Source of the DNA: Holdemania massiliensis
GTDB lineage: Bacteria; Bacillota_I; Bacilli_A; Erysipelotrichales; Erysipelotrichaceae
DNA: 64,000 nucleotides
NCBI RefSeq assembly: GCF_022440805.1
Contig: NZ_JAKNTK010000001.1
Span: forward strand, 1,674,001 to 1,738,000
Direction: 5' to 3'
In this document: positions 49,693 through 58,663 of the stretch, one piece after another
How positions within the stretch are numbered: position 1 is the stretch's first letter
Layout: each line of letters starts with the position of its first letter
The notes under the pieces: model-generated
The model's database searches: none
Told to the model about the DNA's origin: nothing
What the model saw: the letters and a program-made list of their open reading frames with translations, nothing else
Made by a program: the position numbers and the translations under genes

Positions 49693-52600
49693 AGATGCGC
49701 AGTCCATTATTCAAGGATACGCTGCGGGAGATTCGGAAAACCAAGGGCCGGTTTTTCTCGATCTTCGGCATCGTGGCGATCGGCGTGGCTTTTTTTGCCG
49801 GAATCCTGGCTTCAGCACCAGATATGAAATATTCGGCTGACCGCTACTTTGATGATTACAATCTGATGGATTACCGTGTGGTTTCCAATTTTGGGATCAC
49901 AGAGGAGGATGTACAGCAGCTGCGCCAGGTTGAAGGGATCGAAGGGGTTCAGGCGAGCTATACAAAAGATGTGATCACCCGCATCGGCTCCAGAGAACTG
50001 GTCTTGAAAGTGCATGCCTTGGATCTGAATCATAAGGATCCGCAGGATCCGAATTATATCAATCAGCTGGTTGTCACCGCCGGCCGGCTGCCGGAAAAAA
50101 GTGGTGAATGTGTTATTGAAGACGGCAAAATTGTTGTTTCCGGGATGAAGATCGGGGATACGATCCGAATTGAAAGCGGAACGTCGGATGCTTTGACGGA
50201 CAGCTTCAGCCGCGATACGTTTACCATCGTCGGTACGGTGAATACGCCGTACTATCTCTCTTATGAAAAAGGCACAAGTTCGATCGGCTCCGGCAGTGTG
50301 GATACGTATGTTTATGTTCCTCAAAGCGATTTCAAGATGGAAGTTTACACCGATGTCTATCTGACGGCCCGCGGCGCCAAGCCCTTCAACAGTTACCAAC
50401 AGGCTTATTTTGATTATTTGGAACCGCTGAGTGAAACGTTGACGACGCTGGGCGGGGAGCGTGCAGAGCTGCGGCGGCAGGCGATTGTTGATGAGGCGAT
50501 GCAGGAATATACGGAGGGCCAAGCGGAATACGAGGAAGCGCTGGCCACATTCAATGCGGAAATTGAAAAAGCGGAAAAGAAGCTGCAGGATGGCAAAGAT
50601 GAGCTGATCATCGGGCAGGCCACACTGACTTCCAGCAAGGCGATGGCTGAAGCGCAGCTGAAACAGGGCGAAGCCCAGATCGAGATGATTCAAAAGCAGA
50701 TCGATGCTCTGGTCACGACATATGAGGATAAGAAAAAAGAATATGAAACTGCCAACGCGCAGGCGCTGACTCAAAAAGCAGAGCTGGAAGGGCAAATTGC
50801 TGAAAAACAGAAAACACTGGCGGAAAAGCAAGCCGAGCTGGCTCCGCTGCAGCAGGAATTAGACGAACAGACGCAGAAACAGCTGGATCTGACAACGCGG
50901 CAGATCGAGCTGGAAACCAAAAAAGCACTCAATCAAACCGATCCCGATCAATATCCGCCGCTCAGTGATGAGGAAGCGGCAGAACTCGAAAAAATCCCTG
51001 GTGAATTGATTCTGATCAATGCCCGAATAGGTGAACTGCAGGCACAGCTGGCGGTACTGACACAGTTAGAAGCCGAAATTGCCGCGGCACAGGCGCAGTT
51101 GGATCTGATCAATCAGGGACTTGAAGTATCCGCTACGGTACTCAAAACGATTGATGAACAGATTGCTTCGGCCAATGCGCAGATTGAGCAGCAGCGCCAA
51201 ACTTTGATCCAGGCAAAAGCCGATGCGGATAAACAGATCGCCGAGGGAGAAGCTAAGCTCAAACAAGGTCAGAAGGAAGCTGCTCAGGGTGAAATTGACC
51301 TCGCTTTGAACAAAGCCGAAGGTGAGGCCAAGCTGGAGGATGCCCGTGAGGAGCTGGTACTGGCTAAAAATAAGATTGAACAGATCGAACAGGGTAAGTG
51401 GTATATCCTTGATCGTCAATCCCATTACAGCTATATGGATTATAAAGGCGCTGCTGACCGCATGGCTGCGATCGCGCAGGTTTTCCCGGTTTTCTTCTTT
51501 TTGGTTGCGGCGTTAGTCTGCCTGACGACGATGACCCGCATGGTAGATGAACAGCGTTCGCAGATCGGAACGATGAAAGCCCTAGGCTACACAACCAGCC
51601 AGATCGCATTCAAGTATGTGTTCTATGCGGCCTTTGCCAGTTTAACTGGAAGTTTGGTCGGTTTGGCAGTGGGACTGTTTGCATTCCCGGCGATTATTTA
51701 TACGGCTTGGTTGATGATGTACGTGCTGCCGCCGGTCAGCTTTACGCCGCAGCTGCCGTTAATGATCGGTTCGACTGCCGCTTCGGTGCTGGTGACAACC
51801 TTGGCGGCGTTTGCGGCCTGTTATAAGGAATTGATTGAGACACCGGCGCTGTTGATGCGTCCAAAGGCGCCGAAGCTGGGTAAAAAAATCTTGATCGAAC
51901 GGATGACTTTTTTATGGAAACGTTTTTCCTTTACTTCCAAGGTTACCGCCCGCAATCTGTTTCGCTACAAGAAGCGTTTCTTCATGACCGTCTTAGGCAT
52001 TTCCGGCTGCACTGCGTTGTTGGTTGCGGGATTTGGCATTAAGGATTCGATCAGTCGGATCGTCAATTCGCAGTTCGGTGATATTTTTAAGTATCAGGGT
52101 ATTGCTTCGCTGCAGAAGGATCTCGATGAAAACCAGAAGCAGGCGGTTCTGGATGAGATTGACAGTTTGGAAACGATCAGTGAAGCCCTGGACGTCTATC
52201 AGTCCAACGCTGTGGTCTATCAGGGAAGCGACAGTACCGAAGTGACGTTGGTCGTGACTTCAGATTCGGAACGTTTCCGCGATTTTGTTTCCCTGCATCC
52301 GCGGACGGCGCCGGATGAAGAACTAAGACTGAAGGACAGCGGCGTCGTGGTCAGTGAGAAGATGGCGAATGATATGAATCTGCATATCGGCGATACGATT
52401 GAGCTGGAAAATGAGAAGCAGCTGCGCCGCAATGTCGAGATTACCGGAATTGCTGAGAATTATCTCAATCATTATGTGTATATGAATGCCAATGCATACA
52501 AGGAAACCTATGATCTGCGTGCTCAGAGCAATGCGGTTTTTCTGAAGCTGAACGAGGCAGCGGCGAATGCGGAACAGCTCAGCGGGCAGCAGCTGTTAAA

Positions 52601-53072
52601 GAATGAGGATATCAGTTCACTGTCGTTTTACACCGGAATTAAGGATAACTTCAACAATATGATCCGCAGCTTGAATTATATCGTACTGGTGCTGATCATC
52701 TCCGCCGGGATGCTGGCCTTTGTCGTGCTTTACAATCTGACCAATGTCAATATCAGCGAGCGGTTAAGGGAGATCGCAACGCTGAAAGTTTTGGGCTTTT
52801 ACAACAAGGAAGTCAACACGTACGTGTATAAAGAAAATATTATCCTGACGCTGCTGGGTTCTCTGTTGGGCTTGGCTTTGGGCAAGGTGCTGCATTTGAC
52901 GATCATGGTCGTTGTGGAACTGGACAACATCATGTTCGGCCGGATCGTACTGCCGCAAAGTTATGTGATTTCTGTGGTGATCACAATGTTGTTCGCGGTG
53001 ATTGTCAATCAGGTGATGAAGCGGAAGCTGCGTGCGATTCCGATGGTGGAATCGCTGAAATCGGTGGAATGA
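49686..53072 (+). CDS. Large FtsX-family ABC permease with coiled-coil insertion
   Basis: 1128 residues from GTG 49686 (GGGGAG five bases upstream; ATG 49695 is an alternative). First membrane helix about 20-40, an extracytoplasmic MacB-like region to about 240, then a Glu/Gln/Ala-rich coiled coil (about 255-570) before the first FtsX core (about 600-725). A second FtsX unit follows (about 765-790, and 995-1120). The plan matches two-FtsX-domain permeases of Gram-positive bacteria whose extracellular coiled coil reaches into the wall. Function in export or wall sensing is inference. Confidence 0.85.
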   Translation: MVKMRSPLFKDTLREIRKTKGRFFSIFGIVAIGVAFFAGILASAPDMKYSADRYFDDYNLMDYRVVSNFGITEEDVQQLRQVEGIEGVQASYTKDVITRIGSRELVLKVHALDLNHKDPQDPNYINQLVVTAGRLPEKSGECVIEDGKIVVSGMKIGDTIRIESGTSDALTDSFSRDTFTIVGTVNTPYYLSYEKGTSSIGSGSVDTYVYVPQSDFKMEVYTDVYLTARGAKPFNSYQQAYFDYLEPLSETLTTLGGERAELRRQAIVDEAMQEYTEGQAEYEEALATFNAEIEKAEKKLQDGKDELIIGQATLTSSKAMAEAQLKQGEAQIEMIQKQIDALVTTYEDKKKEYETANAQALTQKAELEGQIAEKQKTLAEKQAELAPLQQELDEQTQKQLDLTTRQIELETKKALNQTDPDQYPPLSDEEAAELEKIPGELILINARIGELQAQLAVLTQLEAEIAAAQAQLDLINQGLEVSATVLKTIDEQIASANAQIEQQRQTLIQAKADADKQIAEGEAKLKQGQKEAAQGEIDLALNKAEGEAKLEDAREELVLAKNKIEQIEQGKWYILDRQSHYSYMDYKGAADRMAAIAQVFPVFFFLVAALVCLTTMTRMVDEQRSQIGTMKALGYTTSQIAFKYVFYAAFASLTGSLVGLAVGLFAFPAIIYTAWLMMYVLPPVSFTPQLPLMIGSTAASVLVTTLAAFAACYKELIETPALLMRPKAPKLGKKILIERMTFLWKRFSFTSKVTARNLFRYKKRFFMTVLGISGCTALLVAGFGIKDSISRIVNSQFGDIFKYQGIASLQKDLDENQKQAVLDEIDSLETISEALDVYQSNAVVYQGSDSTEVTLVVTSDSERFRDFVSLHPRTAPDEELRLKDSGVVVSEKMANDMNLHIGDTIELENEKQLRRNVEITGIAENYLNHYVYMNANAYKETYDLRAQSNAVFLKLNEAAANAEQLSGQQLLKNEDISSLSFYTGIKDNFNNMIRSLNYIVLVLIISAGMLAFVVLYNLTNVNISERLREIATLKVLGFYNKEVNTYVYKENIILTLLGSLLGLALGKVLHLTIMVVVELDNIMFGRIVLPQSYVISVVITMLFAVIVNQVMKRKLRAIPMVESLKSVE

Positions 53073-53359
53073 TGAAAGCCTGGGTGTATATTCTGGAATG
53101 TCAAGACGGCAGCTATTATACCGGCTGGACGTGGAATGTTCAAAAACGCTTTGCAGCCCACCGCGCTGGCCGAGGAGCAAAATATACGCGCTCCCATCCG
53201 CCGCTTAGAATCGCGTATGCAAAGGTTTTTGAGGATAAATCGGCGGCGTTAAAGCAGGAAGCGGCGATTAAAAAGCTGACGCATGCGCAGAAGACACTGC
53301 TGATTGCTCAAACAAAACTTGATCTTTCTGAGTCTGATCATCCCGGCGCGCAAAATTAA
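53069..53359 (+). CDS. GIY-YIG nuclease superfamily protein (YhbQ/UPF0213)
   Basis: 96 residues. Opens with WVYILECQDGSYYTGWT, in which YI...YTG is the GIY-YIG core, then RFAAHRAGRGAKYTRSHPP with the conserved Arg, and FEDKSAALKQEAAIKKLT containing the Glu. Single-domain members are common in Firmicutes; cellular role uncertain. Overlaps the permease stop by 4 bases. Confidence 0.9.
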   Translation: MMKAWVYILECQDGSYYTGWTWNVQKRFAAHRAGRGAKYTRSHPPLRIAYAKVFEDKSAALKQEAAIKKLTHAQKTLLIAQTKLDLSESDHPGAQN

Positions 53360-53374
53360 TGCGTCGGGATTTTT
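53340..53374 (+). terminator. Terminator after the GIY-YIG gene
   Basis: ATCCCG-GCGC (53340-53349) pairs with GCG-T-CGGGAT (53361-53370), then TTTT. Its loop contains the stop codon. Confidence 0.75.
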
Positions 53375-53640
53375 CTGACTTAAGATAAGTTTTTTTTCTA
53401 AACTAGAAAATATTTTGACATGCTTTATGAATTATTTGCCAAGCTCAATGGCCCTTCCGAAAAAGGATAATAATGAACGCTGACAGAATGCCTGCAGTCC
53501 GCTTATTTTAATCACTTCGCAGGACTTGAACTTGCAGACAGATGGTTTTTGAAAGGCCAAAAAAAGCATGAACGGAAACAAGCGTTCTCCGATTTCGATC
53601 CTAAAAAAAGCGGGAATCATCCGCCGCTAAAAATTGTGAG
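53375..53640. other. Interval with no recognisable gene
   Basis: A/T-rich. A minus-strand frame of 62 codons (53432-53620) has no acceptable ribosome site and an unconvincing sequence. Nothing else recognised. Confidence 0.4.
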
Positions 53641-53648
53641 CATATTCG

Positions 53649-53677
53649 TTGCAGGTTCTCAATTTCCTTAGTACAAT
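53649..53677 (+). promoter_or_regulatory. SigA-type promoter for superoxide reductase
   Basis: TTGCAG (53649-53654), 17-base spacer, TACAAT (53672-53677). No PerR-type box was identified. Confidence 0.7.
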
Positions 53678-53709
53678 AGGCTCATCAAGTCAAAAGGAGG
53701 ACTGTTGAA

Positions 53710-54081
53710 ATGAAAATTTTACGATGCAACCACTGCGGAAATATGACCTATGTTCTGCACGATTCATCTGTCCCGATGATCTGCTGCGGCGAAGCAATGC
53801 AGGAGTTAGTCGCGAATACGACCGAAGCGGCGCTGGAGAAACATCTGCCGGCGGTAACGACGAAGGACGGCAAGATTGAAGTCGTTGTCGGCAGCGTTGA
53901 ACATCCGATGACCGAAGCGCATTATATTGAATGGATTCTGCTGGAAACAGACAAAGGGGTTCAGGTTCGCCATCTGACGCCATCCGACGCGCCGAAGGCT
54001 GTGTTTGAGGTTGGGGAAGGCAAACCGCTGGCGGTTTACGAATACTGCAATCTGCACGGTCTGTGGAAGACTGAACTGTAA
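53710..54081 (+). CDS. dfx: Desulfoferrodoxin / superoxide reductase
   Basis: 123 residues. N-terminal desulforedoxin Fe(Cys)4 site: CNHCG then MICCGE. The SOR centre shows EKHLP (His), VEHPM (His), AHYIEW (His), and C-N-L-H-G (Cys and His) near residues 111-115. Reduces superoxide to peroxide without releasing oxygen, a defence of anaerobes. AGGAGG upstream. Single-gene transcript. Confidence 0.95.
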   Translation: MKILRCNHCGNMTYVLHDSSVPMICCGEAMQELVANTTEAALEKHLPAVTTKDGKIEVVVGSVEHPMTEAHYIEWILLETDKGVQVRHLTPSDAPKAVFEVGEGKPLAVYEYCNLHGLWKTEL

Positions 54082-54095
54082 AATCCAAATGAAAC

Positions 54096-54115
54096 GGCTC
54101 CTTCATGGAGCTTTT
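54096..54115 (+). terminator. dfx terminator
   Basis: GCTCC (54097-54101) pairs with GGAGC (54107-54111), loop TTCAT, then TTTTC. Short stem. Confidence 0.6.
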
Positions 54116-54253
54116 CTTTTGGTTTGGGCGAAGTGAAAGGTTCCAGCGGCTGGGAAAACCTCAAAAAATGACGGCTTTTGTCTTAAACTATTCTATGATT
54201 TACGCAGAAACTGTGATAAAATTGTAAAGGTTAACATTTAATGAGGTGAACAA

Positions 54254-56449
54254 ATGGCGAAAGAGGTATTTACATTCGACTTCTGCGGCCGCAATCTAAC
54301 GATTGAAACCGGAGAAATCGCAAAACAGGCAGGTGGAGCTGTCGTAGTCCGTTACCAAGATACAGTAGTGCTTTCAACCGCTACTGCCAACCATACTCCG
54401 AAAGACTCAGACTTTTTCCCGCTGACTGTCAGCTTTGAAGAAAAGCTGTATTCTGTCGGTAAGATTCCAGGCGGCTTTTTACGCCGCGAAGGCCGGCCGA
54501 GCGAACACGCGACGCTGACTGCGCGGATGATCGACCGTCCGATCCGTCCGCTGTTTGCGGAAGGTTTCCGCAACGAGGTCCAGGTCGTCAATACCGTCCT
54601 GTCCGTAGATCAGGATTGTTCAGCGGAAATGGCGGCGATGTTCGGAGCTTCCTGTGCGCTGTGCATTTCGGATATTCCGTTCAACGGTCCAATTGCTGGG
54701 GTGATTGTCGGTCGTGTTGACGGCAAGTTTATCATCAACCCTTCCGTGGAGGATGCCGAGAAATCCGATATTCATCTGACCGTTGCCGGAACGAAGGATG
54801 CGATCAACATGGTCGAAGCCGGAGCGAAGGAAGTCAGTGAAGAAGAAATGATCGATGCGCTGATGTTTGGACATGATCACATCAAAATGCTGTGTGAATT
54901 CCAGGAACAGATCATCGCGAAGTGTGCGAAGCCGAAAATGGAGATCAAGCTGGACGTTGTTCCAGATGAAATCAAGGCTGAGATTGATGAAAAAGCAAAG
55001 GCTCGTCTGATTGAAGCGGTTTCGATCAAGCTGAAGCTGGAACGCTATGGCAAAATCGATGAGATTACCGATGAGATGGCGGCGCTGTTTGAGGCTCGCG
55101 AATATCCAACTGAAAAAATCAAGGATAAAACGGTGAAGCAGGTTCGTGCTTACTGCACTGAAATCGTGGCGAATGAAGTCCGCCGCTTAATCTCCGAAGA
55201 AAAGATCAGACCGGACGGCCGGGCTGTGGATGAGCTGCGTCCGCTGAATTCGCAGGTGGATCTGCTGCCGCGCGTTCATGGCTCCGCGATGTTTACGCGT
55301 GGGGAAACTCAGGTGCTTTCGGCTTGTACCTTAGGCGCACTGGGCGACAATCAGATCATTGATGATCTGACGGAAATTGAAACTAAGCGCTTTATGCATC
55401 ACTATAACTTCCCGCCGTATTCTGTTGGAGAAACCGGCCGGATGGGTTCGCCGGGACGGCGTGAAATTGGTCATGGCGCACTGGGTGAACGAGCCTTGTC
55501 GGCGGTGATCCCGAGCGAAGAAGAATTCCCATATACGATTCGTCTGGTCGCGGAAGTGCTGGAATCCAATGGTTCCTCTTCTCAGGCCTCAATCTGTGCC
55601 GGAACGATGTCGCTGATGTCTGCCGGTGTTCCGATCAAGGCTCCGGTAGCCGGCGTTGCCATGGGGTTGATCAAGACCAGTGATGAGCACTATACCGTTC
55701 TGACGGACATTCAGGGCATGGAAGATCACTATGGTGATATGGACTTCAAGGTTGCAGGGACGCCGAAGGGCATCACCGCTCTGCAGATGGACATCAAGAT
55801 CGACGGCATCAACCGCGCGATCCTGGAAGAGGCGCTGGCTCAGGCGAAAAAAGGCCGTGCTGAAATCATGGCGAACATGATGGCAGCGATCAGCGAACCG
55901 CGCGCAGAAGTCAGTCCGTATGCACCGAAGATGTACCGCATGATGATTCCGGTCGATAAGATCCGTGAAGTCATCGGCACCGGCGGCAAGATGATCAACC
56001 AGATCATTGCGGATTGCGACAATGTGAAGATTGATATTGAGGATGACGGATCGGTTGTCATCTATCACAGCGATAAAAATGCGATCATGAAAGCAGCGGA
56101 AACGATCAACCAGATCATCCGTGAAGCCAAGGTCGGCGAGATTTATGACGGCAAGGTTGTGCGGCTGGAAAAGTTCGGAGCCTTTGTCGAACTGTTCCCG
56201 GGTACTGACGGCCTGCTGCATGTCTCCAAGATTGATTACAAGCGGGTTGAAAAGCCGGAAGACGTTCTGAAACTGGGCGATGTCATTCAGGTCATCGTCA
56301 CGGAGATTGATGAGAAAGGCCGCGTTAACGTTTCCCATCGGGATCTGATGGAAAAGCCGGAAGGCTGGGACGAAGAACAGCGTGCGAAGCGGGCCGCGCG
56401 GGATCGCCGGGATGGCGAGAAACGCGTGTTCCGGAAACGAGAACAATAA
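54254..56449 (+). CDS. pnp: Polyribonucleotide nucleotidyltransferase (PNPase)
   Basis: 731 residues. Two RNase PH-like domains: first with FEEKLYSVGKIPGGFLRREG, second with HGSAMFTRGETQVLS and YNFPPYSVGETGR, GHGALGERAL. Then KH (IREVIGTGGKMINQII) and S1 (GEIYDGKVVRLEKFGAFVEL) RNA-binding domains. Degrades RNA 3' to 5' by phosphorolysis. Separated here from rpsO, its usual neighbour. Confidence 0.98.
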   Translation: MAKEVFTFDFCGRNLTIETGEIAKQAGGAVVVRYQDTVVLSTATANHTPKDSDFFPLTVSFEEKLYSVGKIPGGFLRREGRPSEHATLTARMIDRPIRPLFAEGFRNEVQVVNTVLSVDQDCSAEMAAMFGASCALCISDIPFNGPIAGVIVGRVDGKFIINPSVEDAEKSDIHLTVAGTKDAINMVEAGAKEVSEEEMIDALMFGHDHIKMLCEFQEQIIAKCAKPKMEIKLDVVPDEIKAEIDEKAKARLIEAVSIKLKLERYGKIDEITDEMAALFEAREYPTEKIKDKTVKQVRAYCTEIVANEVRRLISEEKIRPDGRAVDELRPLNSQVDLLPRVHGSAMFTRGETQVLSACTLGALGDNQIIDDLTEIETKRFMHHYNFPPYSVGETGRMGSPGRREIGHGALGERALSAVIPSEEEFPYTIRLVAEVLESNGSSSQASICAGTMSLMSAGVPIKAPVAGVAMGLIKTSDEHYTVLTDIQGMEDHYGDMDFKVAGTPKGITALQMDIKIDGINRAILEEALAQAKKGRAEIMANMMAAISEPRAEVSPYAPKMYRMMIPVDKIREVIGTGGKMINQIIADCDNVKIDIEDDGSVVIYHSDKNAIMKAAETINQIIREAKVGEIYDGKVVRLEKFGAFVELFPGTDGLLHVSKIDYKRVEKPEDVLKLGDVIQVIVTEIDEKGRVNVSHRDLMEKPEGWDEEQRAKRAARDRRDGEKRVFRKREQ

Positions 56450-56453
56450 GCTG

Positions 56454-56483
56454 ACAGCGGGTCAAATCTGATCCGCTGTTTTA
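56454..56483 (+). terminator. pnp terminator
   Basis: ACAGCGG (56454-56460) pairs with CCGCTGT (56473-56479), then TTTA. trmB begins 20 bases later, so some read-through is likely. Confidence 0.7.
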
Positions 56484-56503
56484 TTCCAAAGGAGGATCTG
56501 AGA

Positions 56504-57145
56504 ATGAGAATGCGTAAAAAAGCCTGGGCAGAACCTTTTTTAAAGGAAAATGCTGAATTTGTCATAGAAAAACCGGAAATTTGGGCGGGACATTGGCGTG
56601 AAAAATTAGCTTGTCAACGGCTGCGGATTGAAATCGGCAGCGGCAAAGGCGATTATTTCACAAAAATGGCAGCGATGAACCCGGATGAGGGCTGGATTGG
56701 AATCGAAAAAGAACACAATGTAGCGGCGGTGGCGGCGAAGAAAGCGCTGGCGCAGCCGCATGAACACATGGCGCTGATCGCTCAGGATGCCGATCAGCTT
56801 AGCCGTTGGTTTGCGGAAGGAGAATTGGATGTCATTCATCTGAACTTTTCCGATCCCTGGCCGAAAAGCGGTTATGCCAAACGGCGTTTATCCCATGCTC
56901 GTTTTTTAAAGCAATATGAAGCGCTGCTGAACCGGCAGGGTCAGGTCATCATGAAGACAGACAATCCCAAACTGTTTGAATTTTCACTAACAGAATTTTC
57001 CAGAGAGAACTGGCAGCTATGCGAGGTCAGCGTTGATTTCCGCCGCCAGCCCCATCCGGAAGACGCCATTACCGAATATGAACAGAAATTTATGGATCTC
57101 GGACAGCCAATTTATCGTGCGGTTTGGCAGAAGAAAGACATTTAA
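56504..57145 (+). CDS. trmB: tRNA (guanine(46)-N7)-methyltransferase
   Basis: 213 residues. RIEIGSGKGDYF is the SAM-binding motif, WIGIEKEHNVAAVA motif II, LNFSDPWPKSGYAKRRLSH is the TrmB-specific segment and the terminal TEYEQKF is also typical. Methylates G46 of the tRNA variable loop. AAAGGAGG upstream. Confidence 0.96.
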   Translation: MRMRKKAWAEPFLKENAEFVIEKPEIWAGHWREKLACQRLRIEIGSGKGDYFTKMAAMNPDEGWIGIEKEHNVAAVAAKKALAQPHEHMALIAQDADQLSRWFAEGELDVIHLNFSDPWPKSGYAKRRLSHARFLKQYEALLNRQGQVIMKTDNPKLFEFSLTEFSRENWQLCEVSVDFRRQPHPEDAITEYEQKFMDLGQPIYRAVWQKKDI

Positions 57146-57169
57146 AAAACATGGGAAACATGATAGAAT
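57141..57169 (+). promoter_or_regulatory. Promoter before the lipoprotein gene
   Basis: TTTAAA (57141-57146), 17-base spacer, TAGAAT (57164-57169), with TG one base before the -10. Confidence 0.5.
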
Positions 57170-57193
57170 AAACGAAACGAAGGGAGGCCTTTC

Positions 57194-57955
57194 ATGCGCA
57201 AAATTACCTTGCTTCTGTTTGGCCTGTGTTTGTGCGGCTGTTCCGCACAGGCAGGATTGGACAGTCGGCTTCAGGCAGCCTGTACGCAGGCCAGTGAACT
57301 GGCAATCAATGTCCGCGCGGATAACGTGAAGGATTTGTATAGTTATTATGTCGAGCCGGGGATTGGCCGGCGAAGCTCGACGGCTTCCTCAAATATCTTT
57401 GTCATGGATAATCAGGAATTCATTATGAATTTGAATATCGCAGAGATCGTTAACGTCAAGCTCTATGATCAGACCCAAAGCGTTGCGCTGCCGCAGGGCG
57501 AAGCGTGGATGAGCGTCACGGAGGGTGAATTCACGGATGTTCAAAAGCGGACGCAGAACTATGCGGCGGGTGTTCTGGCGGCAGGGAAGGATCAGCTGCT
57601 GGTCATGGTGAAAACTCCGTATTTTACCTTTACGGGACTCAGCAATGAAACCGCAGCGCCGCTGCTGGCGCAGGCGATGATTAAGATTGCGCGGACAGCT
57701 GCGGTAGATGAAGAGGCGGTGCTGAAGGCTTATTCAACACGCACGAAAATCAGTTATGTCAAAGAAAATTTGAATCTGTTTGAAGATGAAATTCCAGAAA
57801 ACGGGCGTCTGGAAGAAATGATGCCCAATAAACCGGCGCATACCGGCGGGGATATTGATCAAAGCGGTGAAACCTTTGATGACGGCACCAATGCTGACGA
57901 TCTGCCGCTGAATGAAAATGACGACGATTTGCAGATGTCGCCGGAGGGTGAATAG
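57194..57955 (+). CDS. Lipoprotein of unknown function (DUF4358-like?)
   Basis: 253 residues. Signal peptide LLLFGLCLCGC with lipobox L-C-G-C, Cys at 16. Body to about residue 205 is a mixed alpha/beta domain (LYSYYVEPGIGRRSS, MVKTPYFTFTGLSNE); the last 45 residues are acidic and low complexity (DGTNADDLPLNENDDDL), probably disordered. Might belong to a lipoprotein family seen near cell-division genes; not recognised with certainty. Followed by the SPI[FY]G-motif gene and murC. Confidence 0.65.
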   Translation: MRKITLLLFGLCLCGCSAQAGLDSRLQAACTQASELAINVRADNVKDLYSYYVEPGIGRRSSTASSNIFVMDNQEFIMNLNIAEIVNVKLYDQTQSVALPQGEAWMSVTEGEFTDVQKRTQNYAAGVLAAGKDQLLVMVKTPYFTFTGLSNETAAPLLAQAMIKIARTAAVDEEAVLKAYSTRTKISYVKENLNLFEDEIPENGRLEEMMPNKPAHTGGDIDQSGETFDDGTNADDLPLNENDDDLQMSPEGE

Positions 57956-58005
57956 GCAACAATGTTCCCAATGATGAATACAATGAAAAGGCAGGATGAT
58001 TCCCT

Positions 58006-58650
58006 ATGATGAAAAAATTAATGTCGCTTATTTTTGAAGAAGAAGTAGTCGATGAAGTTGAGGAAGAACCGGTACCGGTTCGCCGTGCTAATCCAGCCAA
58101 GCCGTCAGTTCAGTCTGAGGTGAAGCCGTCTGTGCCGCTGCCTCAGGAAGTAAAAGCAGTGTATCTGGATACGAAAAAAGAGAAAGAAAAAGAACCAGCG
58201 GCGAAGAAGGAACCTTCCAGCAAACTGGGGAAAATGACGATTGCGGAAGAAAAGCCCGTCAAGAAAAAGCCAGTACGCGTGGAACCCAAGGAAGATTATG
58301 AATTCTCACCTGTGATTTCACCGATTTTTGGTGTGCTTGGAGAAAAGAGCCAGCCAGCCAAAACGCCGGCGGTAAAGAAAGTCAGCCCAGTTAAAAGTTC
58401 ACTGGGAACGGTGATCTCCCCAATTTATGGTATGGATAAACCGAATGAGGACAAGGTAGAAGAAATTTCAGAGCGTTTGGACAAACCGGCGGCTGCCGTA
58501 AAAGAAGAGCCGTTGCTTAATGTATCGCTGGATGAATTGCTGCAGAAGCCGCAGGAATCGGAAATCAGCGGCAAATCTGAGGAGGAAGGCGCAGACAAGA
58601 CGGTGGTTTCCCAGAATCTCAGCTTGTTTGACGACGATCTGAATTCATAG
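58006..58650 (+). CDS. Disordered Lys/Glu/Pro-rich protein with two SPI(F/Y)G motifs
   Basis: 214 residues. A short N-terminal amphipathic helix (MMKKLMSLIFEEE) is followed by low-complexity charged sequence with two copies of a short linear motif, SPVISPIFG (about residues 104-112) and GTVISPIYG (about 138-146). No fold expected between. Similar small motif-bearing proteins occur in Erysipelotrichia, but I know no function. Position before murC suggests a cell-wall or division adaptor. Inference only. Confidence 0.6.
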   Translation: MMKKLMSLIFEEEVVDEVEEEPVPVRRANPAKPSVQSEVKPSVPLPQEVKAVYLDTKKEKEKEPAAKKEPSSKLGKMTIAEEKPVKKKPVRVEPKEDYEFSPVISPIFGVLGEKSQPAKTPAVKKVSPVKSSLGTVISPIYGMDKPNEDKVEEISERLDKPAAAVKEEPLLNVSLDELLQKPQESEISGKSEEEGADKTVVSQNLSLFDDDLNS

Positions 58651-58663
58651 AAAGGGTGTTGTT

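Noticed and set aside
49812..50831. Minus-strand frame of 339 codons opposite the coiled coil
   Set aside because: The repeated Glu/Gln/Ala codons of the coil give long antisense frames by chance; the Phe/Leu-rich product is an artefact.
53432..53620. Minus-strand 62-codon frame before superoxide reductase
   Set aside because: No ribosome site of good quality and no recognisable feature.
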